64,000 nt of DNA from Pestalotiopsis fici W106-1 (taxonomy: Eukaryota > Ascomycota > Sordariomycetes > Amphisphaeriales > Sporocadaceae), in NCBI RefSeq assembly GCF_000516985.1, contig NW_006917097.1:2232001-2296000 (forward strand), written 5' to 3'. The notes beneath the pieces were generated by a model that was given only the letters and a program-made list of their open reading frames with translations, was not told the origin of the DNA and searched no databases. Positions within the stretch are counted from its first letter, which is position 1; the number at the start of each line of letters is the position of its first letter. Positions 1 through 12,101 of the stretch are shown here, one piece after another. A program made the position numbers and the translations under genes.

Positions 1-1046
1 TAATGGAATCGACTATGATGATGATGCAGCGCATCAGACTAGAAGACAACGCATTTCGAGGACCAGCGCCGCCATAAGATCATTCAATGAGTGAAATCCT
101 GCTCATCGATACTTTTCAACGGGTCTCGCTTGAACTCAAGTGTCTGGGGGTCGTGACACAAGTGTCATAAATATCATCAAGAGGATAGTTCAGTAAAAAG
201 GTGGTCACAGACCAGTTCCTATGGTAGTATTATTCTCCAACACCGACAGTCGTCGATCGGGTACTGAATAACTGCCTGTCGGAATGAATATAATACAGCA
301 GCGTCGTGTATACTTATTGGATCTTTCTTCATGCATGGGCCCCGCCGACTTTTACAAATATCCTCGTCTTCATGTCTCGACTCAACCTGCATCTCCGACC
401 TACGTGGCAGGGCACTGCAGGTCAAACCTTCTTCAAAAGATCCTACACAGTACATGTATCCCATGCCATGTCATGTCGTTCCGAATCTAGTCGTCATCAT
501 CTCTGCACGACGGGTTTCCGAAGTAAGACAAGTGCTTATGAGATTATTGGCACACTTTTTTGCACTGCCCGGTTCCACGGTGATACGACTGGTGGGTTGC
601 AACAAACCATGCCCGCTCGTGTAGTAGTGCGTCCCACCCCGGGGTCGATGTTCATATCATTTGCACTTCGCTCTCGGATCTCGCAGAAGCCAGCATCCCG
701 CTGAGTAATTATGTGCAAGGACTTTCGAATTATCTCCAGCGAGAACGACTTCACATCATGGGGGTCATGAGGTTCAACTACTACATACCAGATTGATAGT
801 ATGTGATGACTTCGGAATTTCAGAGCTCAATCAAGCTTGTCAAGTTGAAATTTCAAATAATTGACATAGGTATTATCATAGTTAATACAAAGCCTCAAAT
901 TGGCACCTTGAGCAAGTTTTATGCGTATTTTGTGCTACGATACCCGCTATTCTCCCCTTATTTTCCATGTACAGCAATGCGATATAGTGAGTCATGTTGC
1001 GTGAATATACATTCCAGCCTGAAGAGCTTTATCTATCGCAAATAGG
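1..1046. other. Intergenic, no gene seen
   Basis: No open frame here has recognisable protein features, and the short ORFs overlap on both strands as expected by chance. The stretch lies downstream of the minus-strand SurE-TTL gene, so its right end probably holds that gene's 3' UTR. Confidence 0.6.
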
Positions 1047-3806
1047 TTACGATCCCCAGCGTCTTCCCAAGTCAACATTTCTAACATGCACCAATCTTCC
1101 GTCCTGAGCTGGCGCGTCCAGTCCAAAGAAGGGACCAACCGCGACACTCATGACGCCTTGCCATAGCCCGGCGACCAGCTCCTTGAGCTCGTCGCCCGTC
1201 TGCTTGAAGTCGGGAAATGCATTGACCTCGAGTAACCAAGCGGTACCGGCGGCATCGACGAGAAAGTCGAGCCCGTAGAGCTCAAACGCGTTGGGCAGCG
1301 GCTGGAAGTGCATCATCATGCCTCGGGCGGCTGCCTCAAACACCTCGCCTGTGACGCCGCAAATCTGCTCAAAGATGCCCTCCTTGGACGGACCGCCAGC
1401 GGCGGCGGCGGAGGTGGACGGCAGCTCCAAATCCCAGAATCGCCGCACTGTGCCGTCGCTCACAGATCGCTGCAGACATGTGTTGGTGAGGTGCGCCTCG
1501 AGGTCCTCGCCGCCTTGCTCCCATGGTGCCACGTACGGCTTGCCGGCGAATAGCGCAAGCATGTCCTTGTAGACGTATACGTCCAGGCTTCCCGTACACA
1601 GCACGTACGTTCTGATGTGGAACTTGCGGTTTCCAGAGTCTGGGAGCAGCAGTGGCGGGTGAATGTAGGGCTGTGCCACAAAGTGACGCAGATGCGAGGT
1701 CATGATGCCGTCGCCTTCCTCTTCGTCATCATCATGGCCATTGCCTGAGGGGTGAGCAGTTGCGTCATCTGCCTCCTCTTCTTCATCGCTGTCTGGCATG
1801 TCTTCCTCCCATTCTTCAAAGATGCCCTGTAGTTCATCCATCGTGCTGAACAGTCTGATGCCCTGGCCACGGTCGCTCATGCCGGGCTTGAGAATCCACC
1901 ATTCCCGCGCCTCCTTGCTCTTCTCTGTACCATCCTCGGTCTGTTCTTCATTTCGCTCCAAACTGGCTCGCAGGTCAAAGGCCTCCACCAAAGCATCGTC
2001 CAGAAACTCGGCATAGTCGAGCTCAAAAGCATCACCCCTCTTGACGTGAGTCTTGAGAATGGACTCTGGCCTTTTTGCCGTCCAATTCTCAATGGTGCTG
2101 CTGAGGTAATGCTTTCGAATGAGAGCCTTGCGCAACATGTACGAGTTCACCAGACATGTCGACTCGTGCATCGAAGCAAAGTCCCAGTCAATGGACTCGT
2201 AGGAGGTGATTTGAAGAACACGAGAGTCTGCGGATGGAAGCAACTTTGAAATGGCAATTTCTGACTGCTCTGTTTCCTTCGCTTCCGGTGCCGTGAGCAA
2301 AGTGTAGGAGGATGTGGGAATCACCTTCTGAAAGGCAGAGAGGATCAGAGGTTGGACATAAGGGTCTTCATAGTCGATCAGTGCATGAAACTGGTCTTTC
2401 GGCCGATGCGAAAGGGTCGTCTCTTGCGTTGAAGTTGTTTCTGGCTCGGCCGAACCCCTGTAGTGGTGAAAATTAGACATGTGTCTACGTTGACAGGCAG
2501 GATGAAGTAGAGCGCAGCATGCATGTAGACAATGGACAGGGTATATTGCCCAGTACATCCAGGACTTGAAGTTGGCTCTGGAGGCTGAGATATGTACGAT
2601 CTAGTCTTCTAAATTCTACACATGACGGGCTTTCTCATTTCATCACTACAGACAGTGGCACTTATACCGTGTCTACATGCATGTGGTCTCCTAGTCCAGG
2701 ACCCAAAAGTCAGAACAAACACAGCGCTACTTACAAGGTCAATTCCTTTCCGTGCAACTCTGTCGCAGCGTGCCAGAAGTTTGCTTTCATGGGCGTGACA
2801 CTGTGATATTGGTCAGTTTTGCATGTATTCTCGTCAAGAGCATGGGTGCGATTGTGTCGACTTACCTGGTGTAGCCCTGCATCACCGCCCAGCCATCATT
2901 GCCAGGCTCGGCATCCAGAATGCTCTGGTTCACGTCGGCAATCATCTTTTGCGGCGCCCACTTATAGTGGCGGTGCGGATACTCGGCACCCTCGTTTTCT
3001 TTTGTCGTCTGCGCGGCAGTAACATCCTTCGGTTGTCCCTCGGCTTCTCTTATCCTCTCCTCCTCTTCTTCCTCGTCGCCAACGCTTCCCTCAACCTCTT
3101 GGAAACAGGCGCGGCCCTCGGCCCAGTAGTTTGCGAGCATATCGGTGAACAGCACCTTGTTCTTTCCTACGCCATCAATCAGCGGCACATTGACCGTGTA
3201 CAAGTCCACGCTCTTGTCCTCGGGCCACTGCGCATAGAGCTTCTCAATGACTCGAACTGAGTGGACAGAGCCCTGCTCAACAATCTCAGGCAGGTGAGGG
3301 TCGTTCTGATCACGGAAGAAGGCATAACTCAGGGCAATCGCCTTGCGTCGGCACACGGCCGCCTCCAAAGCAGCACCCAGCGTCCCCGAGCTCAGACCGA
3401 AGACGGCGGTTGTGTTGCGGCCATAGTTTGGTCCCGAGACGACCAGGTCGATCGGCTCCTTGTGCGTGAAGAAGTGGTACAGACCGAGCTGCGCACAGCT
3501 GGCCGGGGTGCCGTCGGCCAAGATCCACTCCTCTATGCTTCTGTCCTTGGATGGCCGTGCGTGTATCGTGCCCTGCTGCAGGTCGGATGCTGAAGTCCGC
3601 GGGTCGAAGACGGGCGGCGGCCGGTAGTAAGTTGGCTTCACGGTCTGGCCGATCATGTGGGCTTTGCCGATCCAAGAGCGTTGAGAGGCGGGCAGACAGA
3701 CGGAGACGGTGTGGCCGGCCTTCTGAAGGGCGCGCACCAGGGAGTGCACGTACGGCGAGGAGCCGGTCGAGGGAGGGCCATCGTCGTTGGTGACGAGAAT
3801 ATGCAT
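1047..3806 (-). CDS. pby1: SurE-like phosphatase / tubulin-tyrosine-ligase-like fusion (Pby1-like)
   Basis: Three exons on the minus strand (3806-2866, 2800-2735, 2457-1047) give an 805-residue protein. Both introns have GTAAGT donors and the frame is kept. The N-terminal half is a SurE-type 5'/3'-nucleotidase: it opens with MHILVTNDDGP, whose paired Asp residues form the metal site, and carries the SGPNYGRN motif. The C-terminal half is a TTL-type ATP-grasp domain with WILKPGMSDRGQGIRLF, RKFHIRTYVL, HLTNTCLQ and LLEVNAFPDFKQTG. The same domain order occurs in yeast Pby1, which associates with P-bodies; whether this protein acts on tubulin or on another acceptor cannot be told from sequence. 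An acidic Glu-rich insert (around 3060-3090) interrupts the SurE part. I chose the ATG at 3806 because SurE proteins begin right at this motif; an in-frame ATG at 3854 would add 16 residues. Without the 66-nt middle exon the two halves would look like separate genes. Confidence 0.9.
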
Positions 3807-5571
3807 CTTGGCGGGCGGTGGCGGTGGGGTTGCTCTTCTCTTTTTACACGTCACAGACAGGAGAGGAGGGCCTTTGCTGGAGTGACTTGGATGACTGAAT
3901 ACGAGGTGGGTGGAAGGCTTGTTGCAACTGTCAGTGGGCCACTGCGGCTACACGATGCAATGCCAATCGACTGATCAGGCAATTGAGTTGATGCTGGACT
4001 GGTTATATACATACTGCACCGACAAACGGAGTCGGTCCAAATTTTGGACGGCGGGGCAACGCGGGGCACAAATTGAATGATGGCGTTTCCGCACGTCATT
4101 CAATGGTTTCCGCCCTGGTCTGACTGCTGGCTGCAATGCTGGCATCGGGTTTATACGTACAAGGCGGTCACTGTCAAACCACTTGAAAATGGATCACAAT
4201 GTTTCCTGTGCCTTTTGTTGAAGACCTTCTGCATACAATCACCAAAGGATCCAGATGATCACTTATTCATCCTCAAGTAAAGTGGTTCTCAAGCCGGCAG
4301 GGTACCACGATAGGGTAGGAAGATCTCGTGCCCAGCATACCAACGTATACATTTCGGAGCCTTAAAGATAAAATAGTTGCAAACGCAGATTAATTCACTT
4401 TGTATGATAATTACTAGATAACATGAAAGTACCCAATTTTGAATGCGGTACTGGTCAATTATTTCTGCCAAAGCATGAAGCTGCCATCACAGAGAGTCCC
4501 ATAAATACCAAGTAAATTCAAATAGACATTGCTCGCAATTTGTCTGCCACCCCGGAAGTTGTCCCTGTGCTGTATGAGAGAAGACCTATGTTTAAGGCCT
4601 CCCGTGAGAATCTATTCAGCCAAAAAGAGACGTGACCAATATTGTTTCAATATACATCGGCTTGCAGGGATACTGACATTGGAACTCTGCAGTGCCGCGT
4701 TGTTTCCATGCAGGTCGGCCTTGAATGTTACAACAGTCTAGCGCCCTCTACAGGCGCTTAATTGGGCAGCATTGGGTGGCTAAATGCATTCTTGTAGCGA
4801 ATAGCGTCTTGCAACACATCAATATTATGAGTTGGAAACATCGAAGAGTGTTAGATCTATTTACTAAAGAATACTCAATGATCCTGAATAGATAGTATAT
4901 CAAGTCTGGCAAATGTTCATCAGTCTGGGCTTATTGCCATGGGCAAGGACGCCGCCGTCATGCGATACCGTTGGGTTGATTTATTTACGGACGACCTCCT
5001 ATGGCAACGAATTGGCGGCAAGGCCATCTTGGTCCCGCAAAAGGTTTAGATCTGGATCTGGGGTGCGACCCAGTCCGTATCCGGCGTGGGCGATCGGCTA
5101 AGTTTAGCGCCGGCATGGATGCTTAACGTAGTCCCTTGGTTGGGTACCGTCTGTCACCACCACCTCACACATACATCTAGGCGCAGAGGGTTGCCCCGCG
5201 CAACGGATAAACAATGTCAACATGCTGATTACTGGTTGCAATGACGACTGAATAGGCCTGATCCTGGTATCGCACACGTCCCAAAACTGTCAATACAACC
5301 GAGAAATAAGCCCTCCATTATCTCATCTTTCTCTTTGGCACAATCGAACAACTGTTCCAGAGGCAGACCGTCCACGGAGAGCAGAGAGAGCCGTCATTTC
5401 ACTTCAAGACATTCGGGGAACCCGCCATCAGTCGGACGGACGGCGACATTCCAGCAATAGACAGACACTTGACCCGGAGCCTCGACTCATCGTTGGTCAT
5501 CACCGTTGGGAAAAAAAAAGCCCTTCCGCAAAAACACTTGTTTACAATTTTCGCAAAATACCCGGGGCGTC
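3807..5571. other. Divergent intergenic region
   Basis: This separates two divergently transcribed genes and must contain both promoters. No supported ORF was found. Pyrimidine-rich stretches before 5572 fit a fungal 5' UTR. Confidence 0.55.
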
Positions 5572-8447
5572 ATGCCTGCAGCTACCGAAGCGCCGACAGT
5601 TGCGCTGTCGTGTACGTTCTCGTATCCCTTGGTCCGGACGATACCTCGAGAATGACCATGCTAACCTCTGTAGTCGCAAATAACTTCTGGGGAAAAGACG
5701 ATGCCGGCGTAGGTCCATTGTTGGACCGCATGCTCGCTGCGAAACAGACATGCGACGAACTCAGATCCTTCTACAGCGCTCGCGCATCTATTGAAGAAGA
5801 TTATGCGCGCAAGCTCATGTCCCTGTGCCGAAAGTCCCTTGGCTCTCACGAAATGGGCACACTCAAGACTTCCTTAGATACGGTGCGGGGAGAGGTGGAT
5901 GCCATGGCAAAACAACACTCCAGCATTGCGCAGCAGATGAAGACAGAACTGGAGGAGCCACTGGCCGCCTTTGCCGGTGGTATGAAAGAGCGTCGAAAGA
6001 TTGTGCAAAACACTGTCGAAAAGCTTCTCAAAACCAAAGTGCAACAAACACAAGCTGTAAACAAGACACGTGATCGGTTCGAGCAGGAGTGCCTCAAGAT
6101 CAAGGGCTACAAGGCACAAGGGCACATGGTTATGGGCCAGGAAGAGCGCAAGAACAAGGCCAAGCTTGAAAAGACGCAGATCAGCCTTGCCACTTCGAAT
6201 ACAGAGTATGAAAATGCAGTCAAGGCTCTGGAAGACACCACAGCAAGGTGGAACCGGGAGTGGAAGGCTGCCGCCGACAAATTCCAGGACTTGGAGGAAG
6301 AGAGACTGGACTTCACCAAGAGTTCCCTTTGGACATTTGCAAATATAGCTTCAACCGTCTGTGTCAGCGATGACGCATCATGCGAGAAGATCCGACTATC
6401 ACTCGAGAATTTGGAGGTCGAAAAGGATATCATCAACTTCATCACAGAAAAGGGTACTGGTCAGGAGATCCCCGATCCTCCCAAGTACATCAACTACTGC
6501 CGAGGCGATGTGGACGATCATGAATCATTAGCATCCGTGAACGACGACAACTATTCCGTGGCCCAATTCCCAAGAAGTATCAATCCTGCCTATCGCACTG
6601 TTTCGCCACAGCCCTCAACCTTTGAGTCGCATCACGATCCCAACTCAGCACTCGCCCGAGACCTTGGACATTTTGACCAAAACCCACCCCAGGCGGAGGA
6701 CAATACGACGCCGCAGCAACAGCGCCAACGCCACCAGCAGCAGCAACAGTCCTATGATGCGGCTGACTTTGCATCTGTGCCACACGATCCATATCCCATG
6801 GACGGAATGACCATGCTCTGCCGTACAGATAACGGCATTCCTTCGGGGATGAACTCGGCTACAAGCTCAAACCTGTCTTCGAACCGTCCGTCAAGCCGTG
6901 ATGAAACTAGCGATTATTCCAATCCAGCTTCGTTCACTAGTCAGGAACCACCAAGTGGAATGACATCGCCAGTGAAGCAAGACCCGCAATCAGGACCAGA
7001 GTCAACATCCGACAAGCGTGTACTGAAGAAAAAGAGCGGCTTCTTCCAGAACCATAGCCCCTTCAGGCGAAAGAGCACAAAGGACGTGCAGGCTTCCAAT
7101 CGGAACACCTGGGGTCCTTCAAGCCAAGGTGCATCTGCAACCGGTTCGGCTTCTCGACGATCCGCATATCAGCCCTCAGAGCAGGGCATGTTGCCGGATC
7201 GATCCACTGGCAGTCCAGAACCGATCGATGCCAATGCTAGCCTGGCGTTGAACATTGGTAACAACGTCTTCCCCGTTGCCAACACCGACAGACGTAACAA
7301 GCCTGCCGATCAGCCGCCACAAGAAGAACAGGATCCCATTGCGTTGGCGTTGGCCGAGTTGAGAGAGGTGGGAGGCAATACAAAACAGTCCTCGGTGCGG
7401 GTATCAGCTGATCACTGGCACGGTATTGCCACACCGGTACCTGCGCAGGGTGACGCGCGACCTTTCTCCAAGTCGGTGCCCGCCCCGAGACGCGGTAGTG
7501 ATATCGCTGCTGGTCTTCGTGGCACGCCACCGCCGTCCTATGACCAGCAAGTCCAGAGACTGGGAGTTCCTGCTCCTGCTTGCACGTCGAAAGCAATGCA
7601 GGCGACATCACGGAAGTATGAACAGCAGACTCGCGACATGTTCAATCCCAATCGTCCCGGCTCTGCCGCCAACCGCCCAGGATCTTCGTATGCTAGAAGC
7701 CAGTCAAGGCCTGGCACTAGAGGTTCTGACCTGCCGCGTGCAACTTCACCAGCACCGCCTCGAACCGCATCTCCTAGAACTGGCAGTCAAAACGATATGC
7801 GGCAGAACAACCGTTCCGCATCTCCCAACCCATACGGAGGCAGCGTTGGCAGCCAACATGCGCGAAGCCAATCTTCAGTGGGCGCAACGCCACGCGGGTC
7901 TGAGCAAGGGTACTACGGATACAACTCGCCTCACGATATGGCCAGATCGGCCTCTCCTGCGCCATCTAGACTCAACTTCGAAAGGCCCGGCAGCAGTCAG
8001 GGAGGACAGATGGCCGTACAACTCGCTCAACCAGGAGATGACGCCGCATACGGGTCACAACGCGGACGTCATGGCAGGCCAGGAACCAGCCAAGGAGGCC
8101 AAATGGCTTTCTACGATGGCAGACAAATGTCAACCTCGCGGCAACGCAGCAAGAGCCTGGCGGATCCAAGCCGAATGTATACCAGAGATGGAAAGCCCAT
8201 CCTCCACCTAGGTAAGTGCCGCTCACTGTTCAAAGCACCAAGACAGGGATCAGAGCTAACCATTCATGCAGCGCGGGCTTTGTACGTATATCAGGCAGCC
8301 ATTCCTGAGGAGCTAGGTTTCAGCAAGGGCGATACCTTGGCTGTGCTTCGGCATCAGGATGATGGTTGGTGGGAGGCTGAAATTCATGCCGGTAACGGCG
8401 TCGGTAGGAGCGGTTTGGTGCCGAGCAACTACCTCCAGCCGGTTTAA
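5572..8447 (+). CDS. F-BAR and SH3 domain cytokinesis scaffold (Cdc15/Imp2/Hof1 family)
   Basis: Three exons (5572-5611, 5674-8211, 8272-8447) encode 917 residues. The first exon gives 13 codons and joins in frame to read LSFANNFWGKDDAGVG, the usual start of these proteins; the intron has donor GTACGT and a CTAAC branch-like site. Residues about 15-300 form the F-BAR domain, with NNFWGKDDAG, a coiled-coil rich in Lys and Glu, and PPKYINYCRGD at its end. The middle is long, disordered and rich in Ser, Pro and Gln. The last about 57 residues are an SH3 domain (ALYVYQA, DDGWWEAE, GLVPSNYLQPV). The family bends membrane and recruits formins and actin at the division site; here it would act at septa. 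The second intron is 60 nt with no stop, so retention would only insert 20 residues just before the SH3 domain. The exact orthologue (Cdc15 or Imp2) is not decided. Confidence 0.93.
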
Positions 8448-9150
8448 AGTGTCATGATATCTGTTTTGTTTCATGAGGAGGAAATATCCGCAGGAAGGGG
8501 AATGTACAGCGAGTTGCATTTTGTTCGAATGGTTTGGCAAAGCATACTTGGTTGTGTTTAGAAGTCACTTTTTTTCTTCTTCTGTTTCTTGTCTTCGCAG
8601 CCAGGGTGTCATCCGCTGCAAGGCGTGTAAGTCGTGTCATACATATAATGAGGCTAAGATGGTTTACCTAAGGCAGGAGTTGTCAATTGATTGCATTTTC
8701 AACATATATAAAACTTGTTCTTCTAGAGCTCGTAGATTTTAATAGTGACAACAAATACTGGTACTGGCATTCGAATCTTTCTTTATTTCAAGGCTACAGT
8801 GACTGTCCCATTGTCTATTTCAGTATCCAGATAACGTATACTCCACGGGTATCGTTGCAATAATGGATCTAGATGCAGACGATCACTATAGCCCCTGGCT
8901 TACAGAAGAGAGTTGTGGCCATGACGTCGCTAACCTCCGGCCGCAGGGCACTAACGAGAAACACGGGACAGGGATGTGGCCCAACACGGCTACAGCAACG
9001 AGTCCAATAACAAGACTTCGGGCTCACAACCGACCTGCCTTTATCCCTTTCACCACTCGCAACCACCACCAACCTCCTATATTTTCACCTTCCAAAGCAC
9101 CGGAGATAGTTTCTCCTGCTGTCGCGCCAACAGGCGCAGGTGCAGGCAAC
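8448..9150. other. Intergenic
   Basis: Tandem spacer between two plus-strand genes. It should hold the 3' UTR of the F-BAR gene and the promoter and 5' UTR of seipin. No ORF is supported. Confidence 0.55.
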
Positions 9151-10410
9151 ATGGTACGTACTGGATGCTCACGCAACTTGAGCTCCAGGTCGACGGACTA
9201 CGTAGAGGGCTAATGGAGTGCTGGCAATAGGAATACGTGAAGCGACCCATTCGAATGGCCACGACTCCGACGGCACAACGAGTTTACATCAGCACATTTC
9301 TTTTTGCTGTGACCTCTGCGGTTCTGCTGCTTGTGGCTGCGACTGCGTACCCGATCTTCTACTACACCTATGTGCCTAAGAAAGTCGTTTCTATCCCGAT
9401 ACACCTGCAGTACAAGTACGTATACGCAGTGTTTATCCCGTGAGGGTCTATCCACACACATACTGAAATAATTGCACAGTGCTGGTCTGAACCCTTTCGG
9501 CGTCGCATCACTGAAGAAGGACCTGATGTTGGAGACGGCCTACGATGTGACTGTATCTCTGACGCTGCCGCGGTCGCCGTCCAATGTCGACCGCGGCAAC
9601 TTTATGGTGGCGCTGTTTGCGACCAAGTCGTCGCTCGAGAACCCGGCGCAGTCCTTCACGATTCCCGAAGACCCTTACACGCATGTGAGCTCGTCCAATG
9701 TGGTCTTTAGCTCGCGACGACCGGCGCTGATGCCGTACACGGATCCGCTAGTATCACTGGCCGGGCGTGTGCTGTTTCTGGCGTGGCATGTACTGGCGCC
9801 GGCGAGCGACCGCGTTGAGCTGCAAATCCCCATGGGCGAGCTGGTTCAGTTCCGGGACCAGTTGCCGCTGAGCTTGCTCCTCGACGTACAGGCTGGTCAG
9901 ACGTTCCAGGCGTATTCAGCAAGCGTCGAGCTCGTCGCCCGCCTGACTGGCGTCCGCTGGCTCATGTACAACCACCGCATTGTTGGCTTCATTGTCGGCA
10001 CGACTTTCTTCTGGTTGGCTGAGATGCTTTGGCTGGGCTTCGCCTGGCTTACTCTGGCCTACTGCCTTGGTTGGGGCGAACAAGGCAAGCAGGGCAAGGC
10101 GATAACTTCTATTGAGAATGATGGCGAAGCTGAGGGCTACGACTACAGAGCTATCACGAAGCAAGAAAGCGAGGAGGAAAAATACTTGACGGCCGCAACT
10201 TCACGAGACGTCAAGGGCAAAGGCTTGGCGATGAAGGACGAGGACGAGGATGACTACGATCGGAAGCCGATGAAGGAGGAGAGCGTAGAGAGAGACCTGC
10301 CGACCAAGCAATCCTGGTACGGCGACGACGACGAGGGGGAGGGCACTGGTAGCAGCTACGGCAAGAACAAAACAGTGGCTCGGAAAAGACTGTCGGGAGA
10401 GAGATACTGA
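9151..10410 (+). CDS. Seipin, lipid-droplet assembly protein
   Basis: Three exons (9151-9153, 9231-9415, 9480-10410) encode 372 residues. Exon 1 is the ATG alone, followed directly by GTACGT; after the 77-nt intron the frame reads EYVKRPIR. The second junction gives HLQYNAGLNPFG. Two membrane segments flank a lumenal region: one near residues 20-42 (FLFAVTSAVLLLVAATAYP) and one near 228-252 (GFIVGTTFFWLAEMLWLGF). Between them are features of the seipin fold such as the VPIHLQY-like entry and LMLETAYDVTVSLTLPRS. Family members form an ER ring at ER-lipid droplet contacts and control droplet size and triacylglycerol packaging. The C-terminal cytosolic tail is highly charged and acidic, with DEDEDDYDRK. 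Length and topology are normal for ascomycete seipins. Confidence 0.92.
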
Positions 10411-12101
10411 GCTTTGGTGGTGTTATTTTCTGTTGAGAGATACCCCGTTTTCCTCTAATTGGAATATTCTATACTCTGATTTGCTAAATTGACAGAGTGA
10501 ATATGGGCACTGTTCCAGTATGTTCACATCATCGTACGTGTCAGTATTACACATTCTGTTTGAGGTGCAATTCTCATTGCTCCACTAGAGAATGTAATGA
10601 GCTCTTCTCAAGCAAGATTAGAGTTCTACCTCAACGTCAATTCTTACCGTCTTAATTCCAACAAATCTCAGGCCAATCACGAAATAACCTTTGCTTACGC
10701 AGGGATGATCGAGGTCTTTCGTCTCTTCTCCAAATGACAATGGCCCACTATTTTGCAGCTCTTCTGCAACGGAGACCCCTGGCATAGGTCTCAGTAACTC
10801 TGCCAACGAGGGACAGCACAATCGCGGGGCCATGGGTGAAAACACTTCATCCGACGTGACTGACGTGTTCGGCCACGGATGCGATTTTATCATTACCCTG
10901 GCCTGATTCCGCCGAAGTTTTGCGATATGCTGTGCGTGGGAACAGTCTCTTCTTATTCTTTTGTATCACCTCTATTCTGATGCAATATTCATACCTGGTG
11001 CTCACATTTGGATCCAGTACATTGTTTTCTTTTAAGTTATTGGATTATGAACGGCGTAACCTACCAGACTGTGTATGTATGTTGTAAAAATTATCTGCAC
11101 AGTACCTAGGTAGCTAGCAGCAATTAAATACTACAAAAAGTCATTACGAAATACCGCCTACATCCGTTCGCGGGCTCTAGAGAACCGGCTCTTTACTCTA
11201 GTTTGTAGCTCGGAATTTGGTTCTAGCCATCCCCACCAACAGGTACTTTCCCTCGCGCGGGACATGATAGCAATTGTGATAATTGGCCGGGCGCTACGCT
11301 ATTACCAGCTAACTGGGCAGATTACAGAAGACGGTACCGCAGCTACCTGCCAATGTACCGTAGCATCTGACCCGCCCAGAGAATTCACCACAACTGCGGG
11401 CACCAAGCAGAGCAGCCAAGAAGTTCCAGTGTGTTGTGCGGTGCACCCACGCAAAAGCAAGCCATCGACGAGGGGAAGAACCAACCCAGTCACAAAAGTT
11501 GCACCTTGCTTGACATACCTCATCAGCTGGTGTGACATGAGCCGCATCTGTTTCGCTCCTCCCACCAAAAGGCACCCTCCCCAAGCTGACGGAAGAGGGA
11601 GAGAAAACACTGCGTAACCATATCACGGCCTCTTTCGTCTTTCCCGATACCTAGAGTATCTGGGGTAGATTGTTGAAACCATCATCGTCGTCGCTGGCAA
11701 GCTCACCACCCCCCGACCGACGACCGCCCGCACGCCCGCCCACTGCGTTTTAGTGTCAAAAGTCACCGCGCTGATACGACGAAATTGGAGCTTCGACTCT
11801 ACACCGTCCGACCGACCTGGCAACCCACGGCGGCCTTGTGTGAACATCACCACCAGATTTGGCTTTTAGCAGCACAAACGCTTCTAGAAAACCGCCCACG
11901 AGAAAACCCGCGGCACTGTTCCCCGCCAGCGACTTTCGATCACAACCAACCTACAGTTACCCCCCCTCTCTGGAAAAAGAAGCAGCACACAACCTTCCAC
12001 CCCCAAACAAACACTGCGCTTGCTTCACGGGCCCGACTTCGCTTGGCAGATCTGCTGCCCCGACTGTCCCACTTTCTTCTGATTGCCCAAAATCATTCAC
12101 G
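10411..12101. other. Intergenic and probable 5' leader
   Basis: A 91-codon minus-strand ORF (10618-10893) has no recognisable domain and I do not count it as a gene. The segment 11640-12100 is rich in C and T, as in a long fungal 5' UTR for the gene starting at 12102. An upstream in-frame ATG at 11859 would add 81 low-complexity residues and is not preferred. Confidence 0.5.

Noticed and set aside
7426..8211. 261-codon plus-strand ORF
   Set aside because: Alternative frame of the repetitive F-BAR linker; the true frame has the F-BAR and SH3 domains.
10618..10893. 91-codon minus-strand ORF
   Set aside because: No domain or splice context; expected by chance in a spacer of this size.
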